Source: CAWDVB01 sp963824105 (GTDB taxonomy: Bacteria; Actinomycetota; Actinomycetes; Propionibacteriales; Nocardioidaceae). Taken from it: 64,000 bases of DNA. The stretch spans positions 1-64,000 of the forward strand of contig CAWGNN010000010.1 of NCBI GenBank assembly GCA_963824105.1, read 5' to 3'. A program made the position numbers and the translations under genes. The notes below the pieces were generated by a model. The model had not been told where the DNA came from. It made no database searches and worked only from the letters and a program-made list of their open reading frames with translations. Positions 34,601 to 43,257 of the stretch are shown one piece after another (the first letter of the stretch is position 1; every line of letters begins with the position of its first letter).

Positions 34601-35312
34601 CGACACCCAGATCCAGCCGGTCCCGGTGATCACCTCGCCGGAGTGGTCCGGCTCGGAGACCGGCGGACGCCGGTACAGCCCGTTCACGATCAACGTCGAG
34701 CGCAGCAAGCCCTTCCACACCCTGACCGGTCGTCAGCAGTTCTACGTCGACCACGACTGGCTGCTCGGGATGGGCGAGGCGCTGCCGGTGTACCGGCCTC
34801 CGCTCGACATGACCTCGCTGTTCGGTGAGCCCGGGATCGGGGAGCGCGGCGAGCTCGGGGTGACGGTTCGCTACCTGACCCCGCACAACAAGTGGTCGAT
34901 CCACTCCGAGTACCAGGACAACCTGTTCATGCTCTCGCTGTCGCGCGGCGGCCAGTCGATCTGGATCTCCGACCGTGACGCCGAGAAGATCGGGGTGAAG
35001 GACAACGACTGGATCGAGGCGGTCAACCGCAACGGAGTGGTCGCCGCCAGGGCGATCGTCAGCCACCGGATGCCCGAGGGCACGGTCTACATGCACCACG
35101 CGCAGGACCGGCTCATCGACGTACCGCTGACCGAGCGGGACCGCAAGCGGGGCGGCATCCACAACAGCCTCACCCGCATCCTGCTCAAGCCGAGTCACCT
35201 CGTGGGCGGCTACGCCCAGCTCACCTACTTCTTCAACTACATCGGCCCGACCGGGAACAACCGTGACGAGGTCACGACCATCCGCAAGCGGACCGCGAAG
35301 GTGGAGTACTGA
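31641..35312 (+). CDS. narG: Respiratory nitrate reductase alpha subunit
   Basis: A 1223-aa molybdopterin oxidoreductase. H56, C60, C64 and C99 match the His-Cys3 ligands of the FS0 cluster (E. coli H49, C53, C57, C92), and D225 in SFYDWYADLP corresponds to the Asp that binds Mo. No twin-Arg signal typical for periplasmic Nap; this is the membrane-bound cytoplasmic-facing type reducing nitrate to nitrite with quinol electrons. ATG at 31641 overlaps the regulator stop (ATGA). The frame is uninterrupted over 3.7 kb, in contrast with the genes downstream. Confidence 0.95.
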   Translation: MSLESPVQKALISGRRFFTGAEVSDDDRTLFKKGGRQGDVFYRDRWSHDKVVRSTHGVNCTGSCSWKVYVKDGIITWETQQTDYPSTGPDRPEYEPRGCPRGAAFSWYTYSPTRIRYPYVRGVLLDMYRAAMARYGDPVVAWGSIVQDPELARRYKSARGKGGLVRASWEEVAELVAAAHVYTVKRWGPDRIAGFSPIPAMSPVSYASGSRFLELIGAPMLSFYDWYADLPNASPQMFGDQTDVPESGDWWDAGYLIMWGSNVPMTRTPDAHWMTEARYRGQKVVAVAPDYAENVKFADEWVSPAPGTDGALAMAMGHVILKEFFVDRQVPFFTDYNKRFTDLPHLICLEDAGDGSFRPGKYLVAGDIDHPEGGSENAMWKPAVMDASGQVRIPRGSIGHRFGEEGLGQWNLDLGDIDPALSVLGLGDEPVEVELPRFDAAGGNATLHRRGVPAVRVGERLVTTVFDLMLAQYGVSRDGLPGTWPSGFDDASSPATPAWQEQHTGVPAAQVTRLAREWAHNAIDSEGRGMILLGAGTNHWFHSDQIYRAILVLTTITGCQGRNGGGWAHYVGQEKVRPLMGFQHMAFALDWHRPPRHMNQTAYWYVNASQYRYDTFDAQDLDAGTGVFAGRTVMDLLAQSARLGWSPSYPTFNRSSLALADEAAAAGMEPAAYVVDQLKSGRLRFAVEDPEHEDNHPRVLSLWRANLLGSSAKGNEYFLRHLLGTDSAATAQEAPPDKRPRDVVWAERAPEGKLDLLMTIDFRMTSSTILSDVVLPAATWYEKHDLNTTDMHPFIHSFNPAINPPWETRTDWDAWKAIARRFSELAVDHLGTRKDVVAKPLWHDTPEAMATVHGVVQDWSTGEVDPVPGKTMPVLAVIERDYTAVYDKMISIGPLLESLGMVTKGVAYDAVREVGILRARNGVTHGGAGDGQPRLETDVQMADAILHLSGTTNGHLATQGFRFLERRTGTRLADLAAEHEGKQITFADTQIQPVPVITSPEWSGSETGGRRYSPFTINVERSKPFHTLTGRQQFYVDHDWLLGMGEALPVYRPPLDMTSLFGEPGIGERGELGVTVRYLTPHNKWSIHSEYQDNLFMLSLSRGGQSIWISDRDAEKIGVKDNDWIEAVNRNGVVAARAIVSHRMPEGTVYMHHAQDRLIDVPLTERDRKRGGIHNSLTRILLKPSHLVGGYAQLTYFFNYIGPTGNNRDEVTTIRKRTAKVEY

Positions 35313-35313
35313 C

Positions 35314-36979
35314 ATGCGTGTCATGGCACAGATGGCCATGGTGATGAACCTGGACAAGTGCATCGGCTGCCACACCTGCTCGGTGACCTGCAAGCAGGCG
35401 TGGACCAACCGGGCCGGGACCGAGTACGTCTGGTTCAACAACGTCGAGACCCGGCCAGGCCTCGGCTACCCACGGACGTACGAGGACCAGGAGAGGTGGC
35501 AGGGCGGTTGGGTGCGCAAGCCGAACGGTCGGCTCGCGCTCAGGGCGGGCGGCCGGGTCAAGAAGCTGCTCAACATCTTCTCGAACCCCAAGCTCCCCTC
35601 GATCCAGGACTACTACGAGCCCTGGACCTACGACTACGAGACGCTGACGAACACGCCGGCGACCGACACCTTCCCGACTGCTCGGCCGAAGTCACTCATC
35701 AGCGGTGAGGACATGAGCATCGAGTGGTCGGCCAACTGGGACGACGATCTCGGTGGCTCGCAGGAGCACGCCGCCCGCGACGTGCTGATCAAGGGCATCG
35801 AGGACAAGGTCAAGCTGGAGTTCGAGCAGACCTTCATGTTCTACCTCCCGCGGATCTGCGAGCACTGCCTGAACCCGTCCTGCGCGGCATCCTGCCCCTC
35901 GGGCGCGATCTACAAGCGCAGCGAGGACGGCATCGTTCTGGTCGACCAGGACCGCTGCCGTGGGTGGCGGATGTGCGTCTCCGGCTGCCCCTACAAGAAG
36001 GTCTACTTCAACCACAAGACCGGCAAGGCTGAGAAGTGCACCTTCTGCTACCCCCGGATCGAGGTGGGCATCCCGACAGTGTGCGCGGAGACGTGTGTGG
36101 GCCGGCTGCGGTACATCGGCCTCGTCCTCTACGACGCCGACAAGGTGCTCGAAGCCGCCTCCGTCGAGAACGAGCATGACCTGTACGCCGCGCAACGAGC
36201 CTGCTTCCTCGATCCCCATGACGCCGAGGTGCGCCGTGCCGCCCAGGCGGCTGGCATTCCCTCGGACTGGGTCGAGGCCGCTCGGCGCTCGCCGGTGTGG
36301 AAGCTGATCAACCGGTACCAGGTCGCGCTGCCCCTCCACCCGGAGTACCGGACCATGCCGATGGTCTGGTACATCCCGCCGCTGTCGCCGGTGGTGGACG
36401 TGCTGCGAGACACCGGCCACGACGCTGAGGACCGCGGCAACCTGTTCGCGGCCATCGAGGCGTTGCGGATCCCGGTGGAGTATCTGGCGAACCTGTTCAC
36501 CGCCGGCGACCCGGCGCCCGTGGAGCGCGTGCTGCGCACGTTGGCCGCGATGCGCTCCTACATGCGCGACGTCAACCTCGGGCGTGACGGGGACCCCGGC
36601 ATCCCTGCCTCGGTGGGCATGTCGGAGGAGGAGATGTACGAGATGTTCCGGCTGCTGGCGATCGCCAAGTACGACGAGCGCTACGTCATCCCGTCAGCCC
36701 ACGCGGAGCAGGCGCACGCCCTCGAGGAACTCGCGACCGAGTGTCCGGTCAGCGACTACGGCGGTGGCCAGCGGGACCTGTTCGGTGAAGGGTCGGGCTA
36801 CCCGACCCCCGTCGCCGTCGAGAACCTGCGGATGCTGCAGGACCGGCAGACGTCCGAGGGCCTCGTCGGGGGTGGATCCACCGCGTGGTCGGGTCAATCT
36901 CCTCAACTGGGACGGCCGCGGCACTCCTCAAGGGCTCTTCCCCCGGGACGCCGATGGCCACGAGGAAGGTGAGTCCTGA
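35314..36979 (+). CDS. narH: Nitrate reductase beta subunit, frameshifted near its 3' end
   Basis: Electron-transfer subunit with four Cys clusters: CIGCHTCSVTCK, CEHCLNPSCAASCP, CRGWRMCVSGCP (Trp in place of one Cys marks the 3Fe-4S cluster) and CTFCYPR with CAETC. The N-terminal frame runs from ATG 35314 to a stop at 36972, but its last 36 residues (STAWSGQSPQLG...) are unlike NarH. The conserved NarH tail RVNLLNWDGRGTPQGLFP appears in the +1 frame and ends at TGA 36977-36979, overlapping narJ. A one-base insertion in the GGGGG run near 36870 explains this. Confidence 0.9.
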
Positions 36980-37654
36980 TGTCCGCTCTCGCGCGGCGCC
37001 ACGCGTGCCCGGACGGGGTCGAGCCGCTGTGGGCGGCCTGCTCGGTCCTGCTGGACTACCCCACCGAGGAGCTCGTGGCGTCGCTCGACGACGTCGAGGC
37101 GCTGATCCCGCAGAACCGGCACCTGACTCAGGTGATCTCCCACCTGCGCCGGACGCCCCTGCGTGAGCTGCAGGAGGAGTACGTGGAGACGTTCGACCTG
37201 TCTCGCCGGTGCGCGCCGTACCTCACCTACTTCGCGTACGGCGACACCCGCCGTCGCGGAGTCGCGCTCGCCCGGTTCAAGGAGGCCTACCGTCGGGGTG
37301 GCAGGCCCTGGGACGAGTCCGCCGAGGAGCTGCCCGACCATCTCTGCGCCGTCCTGCAGTTCGGGGCCACCGCGGACCCCGACACGTCCTGGCGCCTGCT
37401 GAACGACCACCGGGCCGGCGTGGAGATGATCCGGATTGCCCTGTCCGGTTGGGAGCGCAGTGGCGGACGCGGCACAGGCTCGCCGTGGTCGGGGGTGCTG
37501 GTGGCCGCTGTGCGAGACCCTTCCGGCCCTGCGGGGCGAGGAGGCCGAGGCGGTGCGCCGACTCATCGAGGCGGGCCCGCCCGCCGAGGAGGTGGGGCTG
37601 GAGCCGTACGGCCAGGTCATCGCCACGTCCATCCCGGTCGGAGCGCCCCGATGA
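36979..37654 (+). CDS. narJ: Nitrate reductase assembly chaperone, frameshifted
   Basis: NarJ inserts molybdenum cofactor into NarG. Frame 1 from ATG 36979 gives the NarJ body (WAACSVLLDYPTEEL; LRELQEEYVETFDL; APYLTYFAYGDTRRRG; SPWSGVLVAA). From about 37510 the conserved end, CETLPALRGEEAEAVRRL and PAEEVGLEPYGQ, is in the +1 frame and stops at 37654 in an ATGA overlap with narI. Without the shift the first frame runs on into narI and would give a false NarJ-NarI fusion. A single inserted base near 37505-37515 accounts for it. Confidence 0.85.
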
Positions 37655-38377
37655 GCACCTTCCTGTGGGTCATCGTCCCGTACGTGTGCCTGGCGACCTT
37701 CGTGGTCGGGCACGCGTGGCGCTACCGCTATGACAAGTTCGGCTGGACGACTCGCTCGTCCCAGCTCTACGAGGACCGGCTGCTCCGGCTGGGATCTCCC
37801 TTGTTCCACTTCGGCATGCTGGGCGTGGTCGGCGGCCACATCATCGGGCTGCTGGTGCCGAAGTCCTGGACCGACGCGGTCGGGATGGACGACCACCTCT
37901 ATCACCTGGTCGCGATCGTCGGTGGGCTGGTGGCCGGTCTGATGGCCCTGGTGGGCCTGGCCATCCTGATCTACCGGCGCCGCACCGTCGGTCCGGTGTT
38001 CAGCGCGACCACGCGCATGGACAAGGTGATGTACGTCTTCCTGGGGGCAGTCATCGTCCTCGGCATGTGGAACACCATCGCCGGGTCGGTGTTCGCCTTC
38101 GGCGGCGAGTACAACTACCGCGAGGGCGTCTCGATCTGGTACCGATCGTTCCTCGCCTTCCAGCCCCGGCCCGAGCTGATGGCCCAGGCGCCACTCGGAT
38201 TCCAGCTCCACGCACTGGTCGCGTTCGGCATCTTCGCCCTGTGGCCGTTCACGCGACTCGTCCATGTCTTCTCGGCTCCGGTCGGGTACCTCACCCGCCC
38301 CTACATCGTCTACCGGTCGACGGGACGCCCAGATCGGTGCCCGGCCGGGTAGACGCGGGTGGGATCGAGTGGGCTGA
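37651..38377 (+). CDS. narI: Nitrate reductase gamma subunit (cytochrome b), frameshifted at the C-terminus
   Basis: NarI anchors the complex and takes electrons from quinol through two hemes b. ATG at 37651 (ATGA overlap with narJ) gives five TM helices with heme-ligand His in FVVGHAWRYRYDKFGW, FHFGMLGVVGGHIIG, QLHALVAFGIFALWPFTRLVH. The present frame ends at 38352 with TGRPDRCPAG. The normal NarI tail (RDAQIGARPGRRGWDRVG) is in the +1 frame after YRS, stopping at TGA 38375-38377; one extra base near 38322 explains it. Loss of the tail alone might be tolerated. Confidence 0.85.
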
Positions 38378-39767
38378 TGTCCCCTGCCACGAGAGCCACG
38401 TTCGGCAAGCGACCCCTCGACACGGCAGGAGGTGGGGGAGATTCCCACGCCGGCACAGCAAGATCTTCGGCAGCTGGTCCGGGGCAACCGGACCAAGGCC
38501 CTCTGGATGGCCACTTTCGGGCTTCTTCGGCGGCTTCGCCGGGGTGTCGATCTTCGGGCCCCTCGTTCCGAAATTCACCGACCTGCTCGACCTGTCGCCG
38601 TTCGCCGCCGGGCATCCTCGCCGCGATCCCGGCGCTCACCGGCTCGCTGCTCCGGATCCCCTTCGGGGCGGCGGTGGACAAGGTCGGCGGCAAGCGCCCG
38701 TTCCTGACGCTCCTCGGCCGTCACCAACGTCGGCGTGGTCGCACTGCTGGTCCTGCTCGCGACGCGCTACCCGGACCGGATGAGTGGCACGTACCCGCTC
38801 CTGCTGCTCCTCGGGGTCCTCATCGGGTGTGGGATCGCGACGTTCTCGGTCGGGATCGGCCAGGTGTCCTACTGGTTCCCGGACAAGGAGCAAGGCGGCG
38901 CTCTCGGCATCTACGCGGGGCTCGGCAACACCAGCCCGGGCCTGTCGACGATGTTCCTGCCTCTCGCCGTCGGGCTCGCTCGGCATGCTCGGCGCCTACA
39001 GCTTCTGGTTCGCCATCCTGCTGCTCATCACGATCGCCTATGCCGTCTTCGTCAAGGACGCACCGTGGTTCCAGCTCCGCAGGCAGGGGATCGACGTCCC
39101 GGCCGCGGACCTGCTCGCCCCTCGGCGGCGGCGAGCGCCGTCCGAGCGGTTCGGCGGTCGCAGGGCCTGAAGCACGCGGCCGCGATCCCCGCCACCTGGG
39201 CGCTGGTCTTCTTCTACTTCCTCTCCTTCGGTGGGTTCCTCGCGTTCACCTCCTGGCTGCCGACCTACTGGCACGGGATGTACGGCTCCTCGTTGCGGGA
39301 AGCCGGGCTGCTCACCGCGACCTTCTCGCTGCTCTCGGCTCTGATCCGGGTCCCCGGTGGTCTGTTGTCCGACCGGATCTCGATCAGGTACGCCCTCCAC
39401 GGCAACTTCCTGCTGATGCTGCGTCGGGATCCTGGGCCTGTCGTTCTCGCAGACGTTCTGGCTGTCGCTGGCCTCCTCCATCGCCGTCGCCCTGGGCATG
39501 GGCCTGCAGAACGCCATCGTCTTCAAGCTCCTTCCCCGGTATGTGCCGGATGCCGTCGGTGGCGCCTCGGGCTGGATCGGCGGCCTGGGGGCGCTCGGCG
39601 GCTTCGTCATCCCTCCGGTCATCGGGGCCGTGACCGGTGCCGTCGGCGGAGCCACCGGCTACGCCCGCGGTTTCCTGCCCGTCGCGGCTCTTGTCCTCCT
39701 CGCTCTGCCGGTCGTGACCTGGCTGCAGCGGTGGACTGCCCGCTCCGCGGACCGCTCCGGGCCCTGA
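38377..39767 (+). pseudogene. Second narK-type nitrate transporter gene with many +1 shifts
   Basis: NarK protein segments follow each other in order but step through the frames: NRTKALWMATFG, FFGGFAGVSIFGPLVPKFTD, AAIPALTGSLLRIPFGAAVD, VGVVALLVLLATRYPD to STMFLPLAVGL, SLGMLGAYSFWFAILLLIT, HAAAIPATWALVFFYFLSFG, MGLQNAIVFKLLPRYVPDAV. Breaks are near 38521, 38606, 38713, 38976, 39110-39160 (two) and 39421, each shifting by +1. ATG at 38377 overlaps the corrected narI stop. Unless the sequence is wrong, no functional protein results. Confidence 0.85.
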
Positions 39768-39941
39768 AACTGGACTCCTCCGACCAGCCTCCGGGAGCTT
39801 CCGCGACGGGCACGGCGACCTCGTCGACGACCCCACGCGGAGACGTCGCGTCGCGCCGCCCCCGGTGTCGGTCGCGGATCAGCTTGTCGCGGCCGCTGCT
39901 TCCCGTCGTCGAGCCGGTGCGATCAGGGCCAGGGCGTTGAC

Positions 39942-40061
39942 CCTCTATGCAACTGGTCTGGATTCCGCTGGTTTCCGGCTCGCACCCTGAGACCGGGCTG
40001 AGCGGGGGCTCTTCACGGTCCGGTCCAGGGTTCCTACCGAATGAACCCAGGAGAGCCCCCC
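39942..40061 (+). repeat. Leader region shared with 25984-26099, copy 2
   Basis: Nearly the same non-coding leader as before the intact membrane-protein gene, including GGGCTCTTCACGGTCCGGTC and the sequence TTCCTACCGAATGAACC. It marks a duplication of the promoter-gene unit. Confidence 0.75.
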
Positions 40062-40739
40062 ATGGCGCTGTTCGGCGTCGTCCTGTTCTTGCACATCGCG
40101 GCCGCGTTCGTGGACGGTCCGGTGATTCTCGGTCAGCACGCCAAGAGGCTTGGCGGGGTCCTGGCGCAGAGCCCCGACGGCAGCATCACTCCGCAGGCGC
40201 GAGCGTCGATGGGCAACCCAGTGCCGGCCATCGTCAGCTGCGGCAACACGTTCCTCGTGCTCGCCGTCGTCTTCGACATGGCCGTCAAGCCGAGTCTTGT
40301 CGGATGTCTGGCGACGCTGCTGGTCGGGCTCCTGATCGGCGTGGCGCTCGGGCTCAAGTCGACAGGATCGGTGACCGCCCCCTCGCTCGCCCCTGAGGCA
40401 GCCTGGCCCGGTCACGCCGATCCGAAGGCGAGGGAGAGCCCCGGACCTCAGGGCCGGGCGCCGGACCTCGCTCCCGGGGATGCGGAAAGGATCTCGCTGA
40501 GGTGCTTGGCCGCCTCAGCGATGTCGTGCCCGAGGCGGAGCACCCCATCCGGCGCCTGCTCCTGCAGGGCGCCTCCGGCTCCGATCAGCATGCCGGGATG
40601 CCGATCGCGGATCGCGGTGACGAGCGCGGTAGTGGGAGCCACGTCGGCCTCCGTGGGCATCGCGACCACCAGGGCGGCAACTCCCGGCTCTGCGGCGGCA
40701 CTCAGCCAGTCCTCGATGGGGAGGTCACAGCCGAGGTAG
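40062..40739 (+). pseudogene. Decayed copy of the 26100 membrane-protein gene
   Basis: Starts MALFGVVLFLHIAAAFVDGP: compared with the intact copy, about 83 codons between the first helix and AFVDGPVILGQH are deleted in frame, fusing helix 1 to helix 3. The normal TAG stop has become TGG (PEAAWPG), so the frame continues to 40739 into the antisense of the LitR gene. Homology ends near 40407. It lacks half of its membrane helices and is probably non-functional. Confidence 0.75.
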
Positions 40740-41380
40740 CCGGTGTCGAGCCCGCGACGCCGTGCCGCCACCGCGAAGGCGAAGAGTCCGATCTCGTGGC
40801 GACCACCGGATGCCATTCCGAGGAGGATCCGCCGACCTTTGCCGAAGGCCGCGGCCGCCTCATAGGCCGCGGAGAGACGTCGCATGATTGCGCTGGAGGC
40901 GAAGTGCTCGGCGGCGATGCTGACCCGCTCCGAGGCCCAGGCATCGCCGAGCGCAGTGAGCGTCGGGAAGAGATAGCGCCTGGCCACGGTCTCGAAGCTG
41001 CCGATGGAGAACATCTCGTCGAGGACGCTCGCGAGCACTGCGGTGTCAATGTCAGCAGCTGCCTCGACGAAACGCTCGGAGAGCTCAACCTGCGGACGCG
41101 AGCCGTTCTGGCCCACCCCCTCGTCAGCGGAGTCGTCCATGAGGACCGGCGCTCCGGGCAGCCCCTCACGACGCAACGCCTCGCGGGCCGCAAGACTCGG
41201 GGTCCACCCCTCGTCGACGAGGAGGCTCATCGTCCGGAGCACATCGACGTCGCCCTCGCTGTAGACGCGGTAGCCGGCTTCGGTGCGCTGTGGGCTCACG
41301 ATGCCGTAGCGGCGCTCCCAGGCACGCAACGTGTTGGCGCTGATACCGACCTGCTCAGCCGCGTGCTTGATCGTGTACAT
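40448..41380 (-). CDS. MerR-family B12-binding photoreceptor-type repressor (LitR/CarH class)
   Basis: A 310-aa regulator. Residues 1-70 are a MerR wHTH (YTIKHAAEQVGISANTLRAW then ERRYGIVSPQR). About 100-180 is the helical B12-cap and 185-300 the cobalamin-binding Rossmann domain. The photoreceptor signature W-x9-E-H is intact (DAWASERVSIAAEHFASS) and the lower axial ligand motif is SGGRHEIG. In Thermus CarH a His follows that Trp and forms the light adduct; here it is Ala. ATG 41380 chosen over GTG 41419 because YTIKHAAE begins the domain. It ends an operon with the SRPBCC gene and probably represses the divergent lipid genes in the dark. Confidence 0.88.
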   Translation of the reverse strand: MYTIKHAAEQVGISANTLRAWERRYGIVSPQRTEAGYRVYSEGDVDVLRTMSLLVDEGWTPSLAAREALRREGLPGAPVLMDDSADEGVGQNGSRPQVELSERFVEAAADIDTAVLASVLDEMFSIGSFETVARRYLFPTLTALGDAWASERVSIAAEHFASSAIMRRLSAAYEAAAAFGKGRRILLGMASGGRHEIGLFAFAVAARRRGLDTGYLGCDLPIEDWLSAAAEPGVAALVVAMPTEADVAPTTALVTAIRDRHPGMLIGAGGALQEQAPDGVLRLGHDIAEAAKHLSEILSASPGARSGARP

Positions 41381-41390
41381 CGCGCTCAGC

Positions 41391-41828
41391 CTAGGCGGCG
41401 AGCCGGCTGAAGGCCTCACGCAGGCCGCGCTCGGCGTCGTCGCCCAGCGCCCGGAAGGCGGGCGCCAGGAGCGGGGCCACGATTCGGGCCACGCCCTTGA
41501 AGGTGAAGCGCGCGCGGTAGGTGACCTGGGTGCCGCCTTCGGGAGTGGGTACGAAGGTCATGGTGTCCCGAGCGACGAGGGTCGCGTTCTCCCCACGCAG
41601 GATGATCACGGACTCGGGCACGTACTCCTCGACGACGTAGGTCAGCCGCGTTTCACGGCCCCGGAACGTGGAGACGTTCTCGTAGGTGGTGCCGACCCCG
41701 CCGTCCCCGCTGACGAGCGTCGTGCTCACCGTGCCGGGATCCCACTCGGTTGTCGACGTGAAGTCGGCCAGGTACGCGAACACCTCTGACGCGGGCACCG
41801 TCGTCGTCACCGTTCGGCAGATCTCCAT
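41391..41828 (-). CDS. SRPBCC/polyketide-cyclase-fold protein
   Basis: A 145-aa START-like fold protein: MEICRTVTTTVPASEVFAYL, ADFTSTTEWDPGTVSTTLV, EYVPESVIILRGEN, MTFVPTPEGGTQVTYRARFT. Such proteins bind hydrophobic ligands such as lipids. ATG at 41828 follows AGTGAGG; a TTG at 41870 would extend into the operator. Located 10 bp upstream of the LitR-type gene on the same strand, it may carry fatty-acid substrates for the divergent enzymes (inference). Confidence 0.75.
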   Translation of the reverse strand: MEICRTVTTTVPASEVFAYLADFTSTTEWDPGTVSTTLVSGDGGVGTTYENVSTFRGRETRLTYVVEEYVPESVIILRGENATLVARDTMTFVPTPEGGTQVTYRARFTFKGVARIVAPLLAPAFRALGDDAERGLREAFSRLAA

Positions 41829-41848
41829 GTCCTCACTCGCTTCCACAT

Positions 41849-41892
41849 ACTTTGAACGAACCTTTGACAAACATTGAACAGAACTCTAGCAT
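41849..41892 (+). promoter_or_regulatory. LitR/CarH-type operator overlapping a strong promoter
   Basis: TTGAAC (41852-41857), TTGACA (41864-41869) and TTGAAC (41874-41879) are head-to-tail at 12 and 10 bp. The middle one is the -35 of TTGACA-N17-TAGCAT (-10 at 41887-41892), driving the FAD oxidoreductase operon. CarH tetramers are known to bind direct repeats of about 11 bp over a promoter -35. The reverse strand offers TTGTCA as a -35 for the divergent SRPBCC-litR operon, so both directions could be controlled together. Confidence 0.65.
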
Positions 41893-41988
41893 CTAAACCA
41901 CCGGGGGTTGAAGTCCCGGACCACGAGCAGACCAAACGTGCACCGACGAACCCATTCCGCTCGGCAGCCGAGAACTCAGGAGGTAGGC

Positions 41989-43257
41989 ATGAACGCAGAC
42001 CGACGACCGAGCGTCGCCGTGATCGGCGGAGGTGTGTCCGGCCTGACCGCCGCGTACCTGCTCTCCCGCACCCATGACGTGACCCTCTTCGAGGCCGCAC
42101 CCCGGCTCGGCGGACACGCCCATACCCACGAGGTCGCCGGCGCTTCGGGCGAGGTGCTCCAGGTCGACAGCGGATTCATCGTGATGAACGAGCGCACCTA
42201 CCCGAACCTGATGCGCCTGTTCGGCGAGCTCGGCGTGGAGACCCGTCCCACGGAGATGAGCATGAGCGTCGTCTGCGAGGACTGCGGCCTGGCCTACGCC
42301 GGCGGCAAGGGCCTGCGCGGCATCCTTGCCCAGCCCCGTCGGCTGCTCGACCCGCGCTTCATCGGCATGCTTGCCCAGGTGCCGCGATTCCATCGCGACG
42401 CACGTCGCCTGCTGAGCAGCGCCAGCGACGACCCGACCTGGGGAGAGTTTCTCGAGCGCGGCAGCTACAGCAGCTACTTCATCCGCCACTTCGCGATCCC
42501 GCTCGTGTCGTGCGTGTGGTCGTGCGGCGACGACGATGCCGCGTCGTACCCGGCCCGACACCTGTTCCGCTTCTTGGAGCACCACGGGATGCTCCAGATC
42601 TCCGGCTCGCCGGCGTGGCGCACGGTGGTGGGTGGGTCACAGACCTACGTCATCCGGGTCCGGGAGCGGATCCAGGACGTGCGCGTCGGCGAGCAGGTGA
42701 TCGCGGTCGAGCGCGACGACGACGGGGTCGACGTCCGCACCGCCCGGGGGAGCTCCCACCGCTTCGACCGCGTCGTGGTTGCCACCCACGCGGACGAGGC
42801 TCTGGATCTGCTCGTCGACGCGACGGTGCAGGAGAAGACGGACCTGGCCGCCATCGCCTACTCGCGCAACGAGACCTGGCTGCACCGTGACTCCTCCCTG
42901 CTGCCCGACGAGGCACGGGCGAAGGCGTCGTGGAACTACCGCCTCTCCTCGTGCGACGGCGGGTCCGACGACGTCGTGGTGAGCTACTGGATGAACCGGT
43001 TGCAGGGCCTGGTCGACGACGACGACCACGTGGTCACCCTCAACGCCACCGACCACGTGGACCCGGCGACGGTCACCGCGCGCATGTCCTACTCCCACCC
43101 GATCTTCACGACCGAGGCGGTCGCGGCGGCCGAGCGGCTCAGGTCGGCCGGCGGTGACCGGCTCGCCTTCGCCGGTGCCCACCTGGGCTGGGGGTTCCAC
43201 GAGGACGGCTGTCGCTCCGGCGTCGCGGCCGCCGAGTCGTTCGGAGCGACCTGGTGA
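41989..43257 (+). CDS. FAD/NAD(P)-binding oxidoreductase (amine-oxidase fold)
   Basis: A 422-aa flavoprotein: VAVIGGGVSGLTAAYLLSRT (dinucleotide fold near residue 10), APRLGGHAHTHEV, and the C-terminal AGAHLGWGFHEDGCRSGVAA. This type is regularly found with DUF1365 and Cfa-like genes and is taken to oxidise or desaturate acyl chains. ATG 41989 follows AGGAGGT. First gene of a four-gene operon with 4-bp overlaps. Confidence 0.85.
   Translation: MNADRRPSVAVIGGGVSGLTAAYLLSRTHDVTLFEAAPRLGGHAHTHEVAGASGEVLQVDSGFIVMNERTYPNLMRLFGELGVETRPTEMSMSVVCEDCGLAYAGGKGLRGILAQPRRLLDPRFIGMLAQVPRFHRDARRLLSSASDDPTWGEFLERGSYSSYFIRHFAIPLVSCVWSCGDDDAASYPARHLFRFLEHHGMLQISGSPAWRTVVGGSQTYVIRVRERIQDVRVGEQVIAVERDDDGVDVRTARGSSHRFDRVVVATHADEALDLLVDATVQEKTDLAAIAYSRNETWLHRDSSLLPDEARAKASWNYRLSSCDGGSDDVVVSYWMNRLQGLVDDDDHVVTLNATDHVDPATVTARMSYSHPIFTTEAVAAAERLRSAGGDRLAFAGAHLGWGFHEDGCRSGVAAAESFGATW

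Noticed and set aside
32226..35441. 1071-codon minus-strand frame opposite narG
   Set aside because: Shadow of narG codon bias; no domain or start signal, and narG motifs are decisive on the plus strand.
36979..38352. Single 457-aa NarJ-NarI fusion protein
   Set aside because: The NarJ end and an ATGA junction exist in the other frame, so the fusion arises from a shift.
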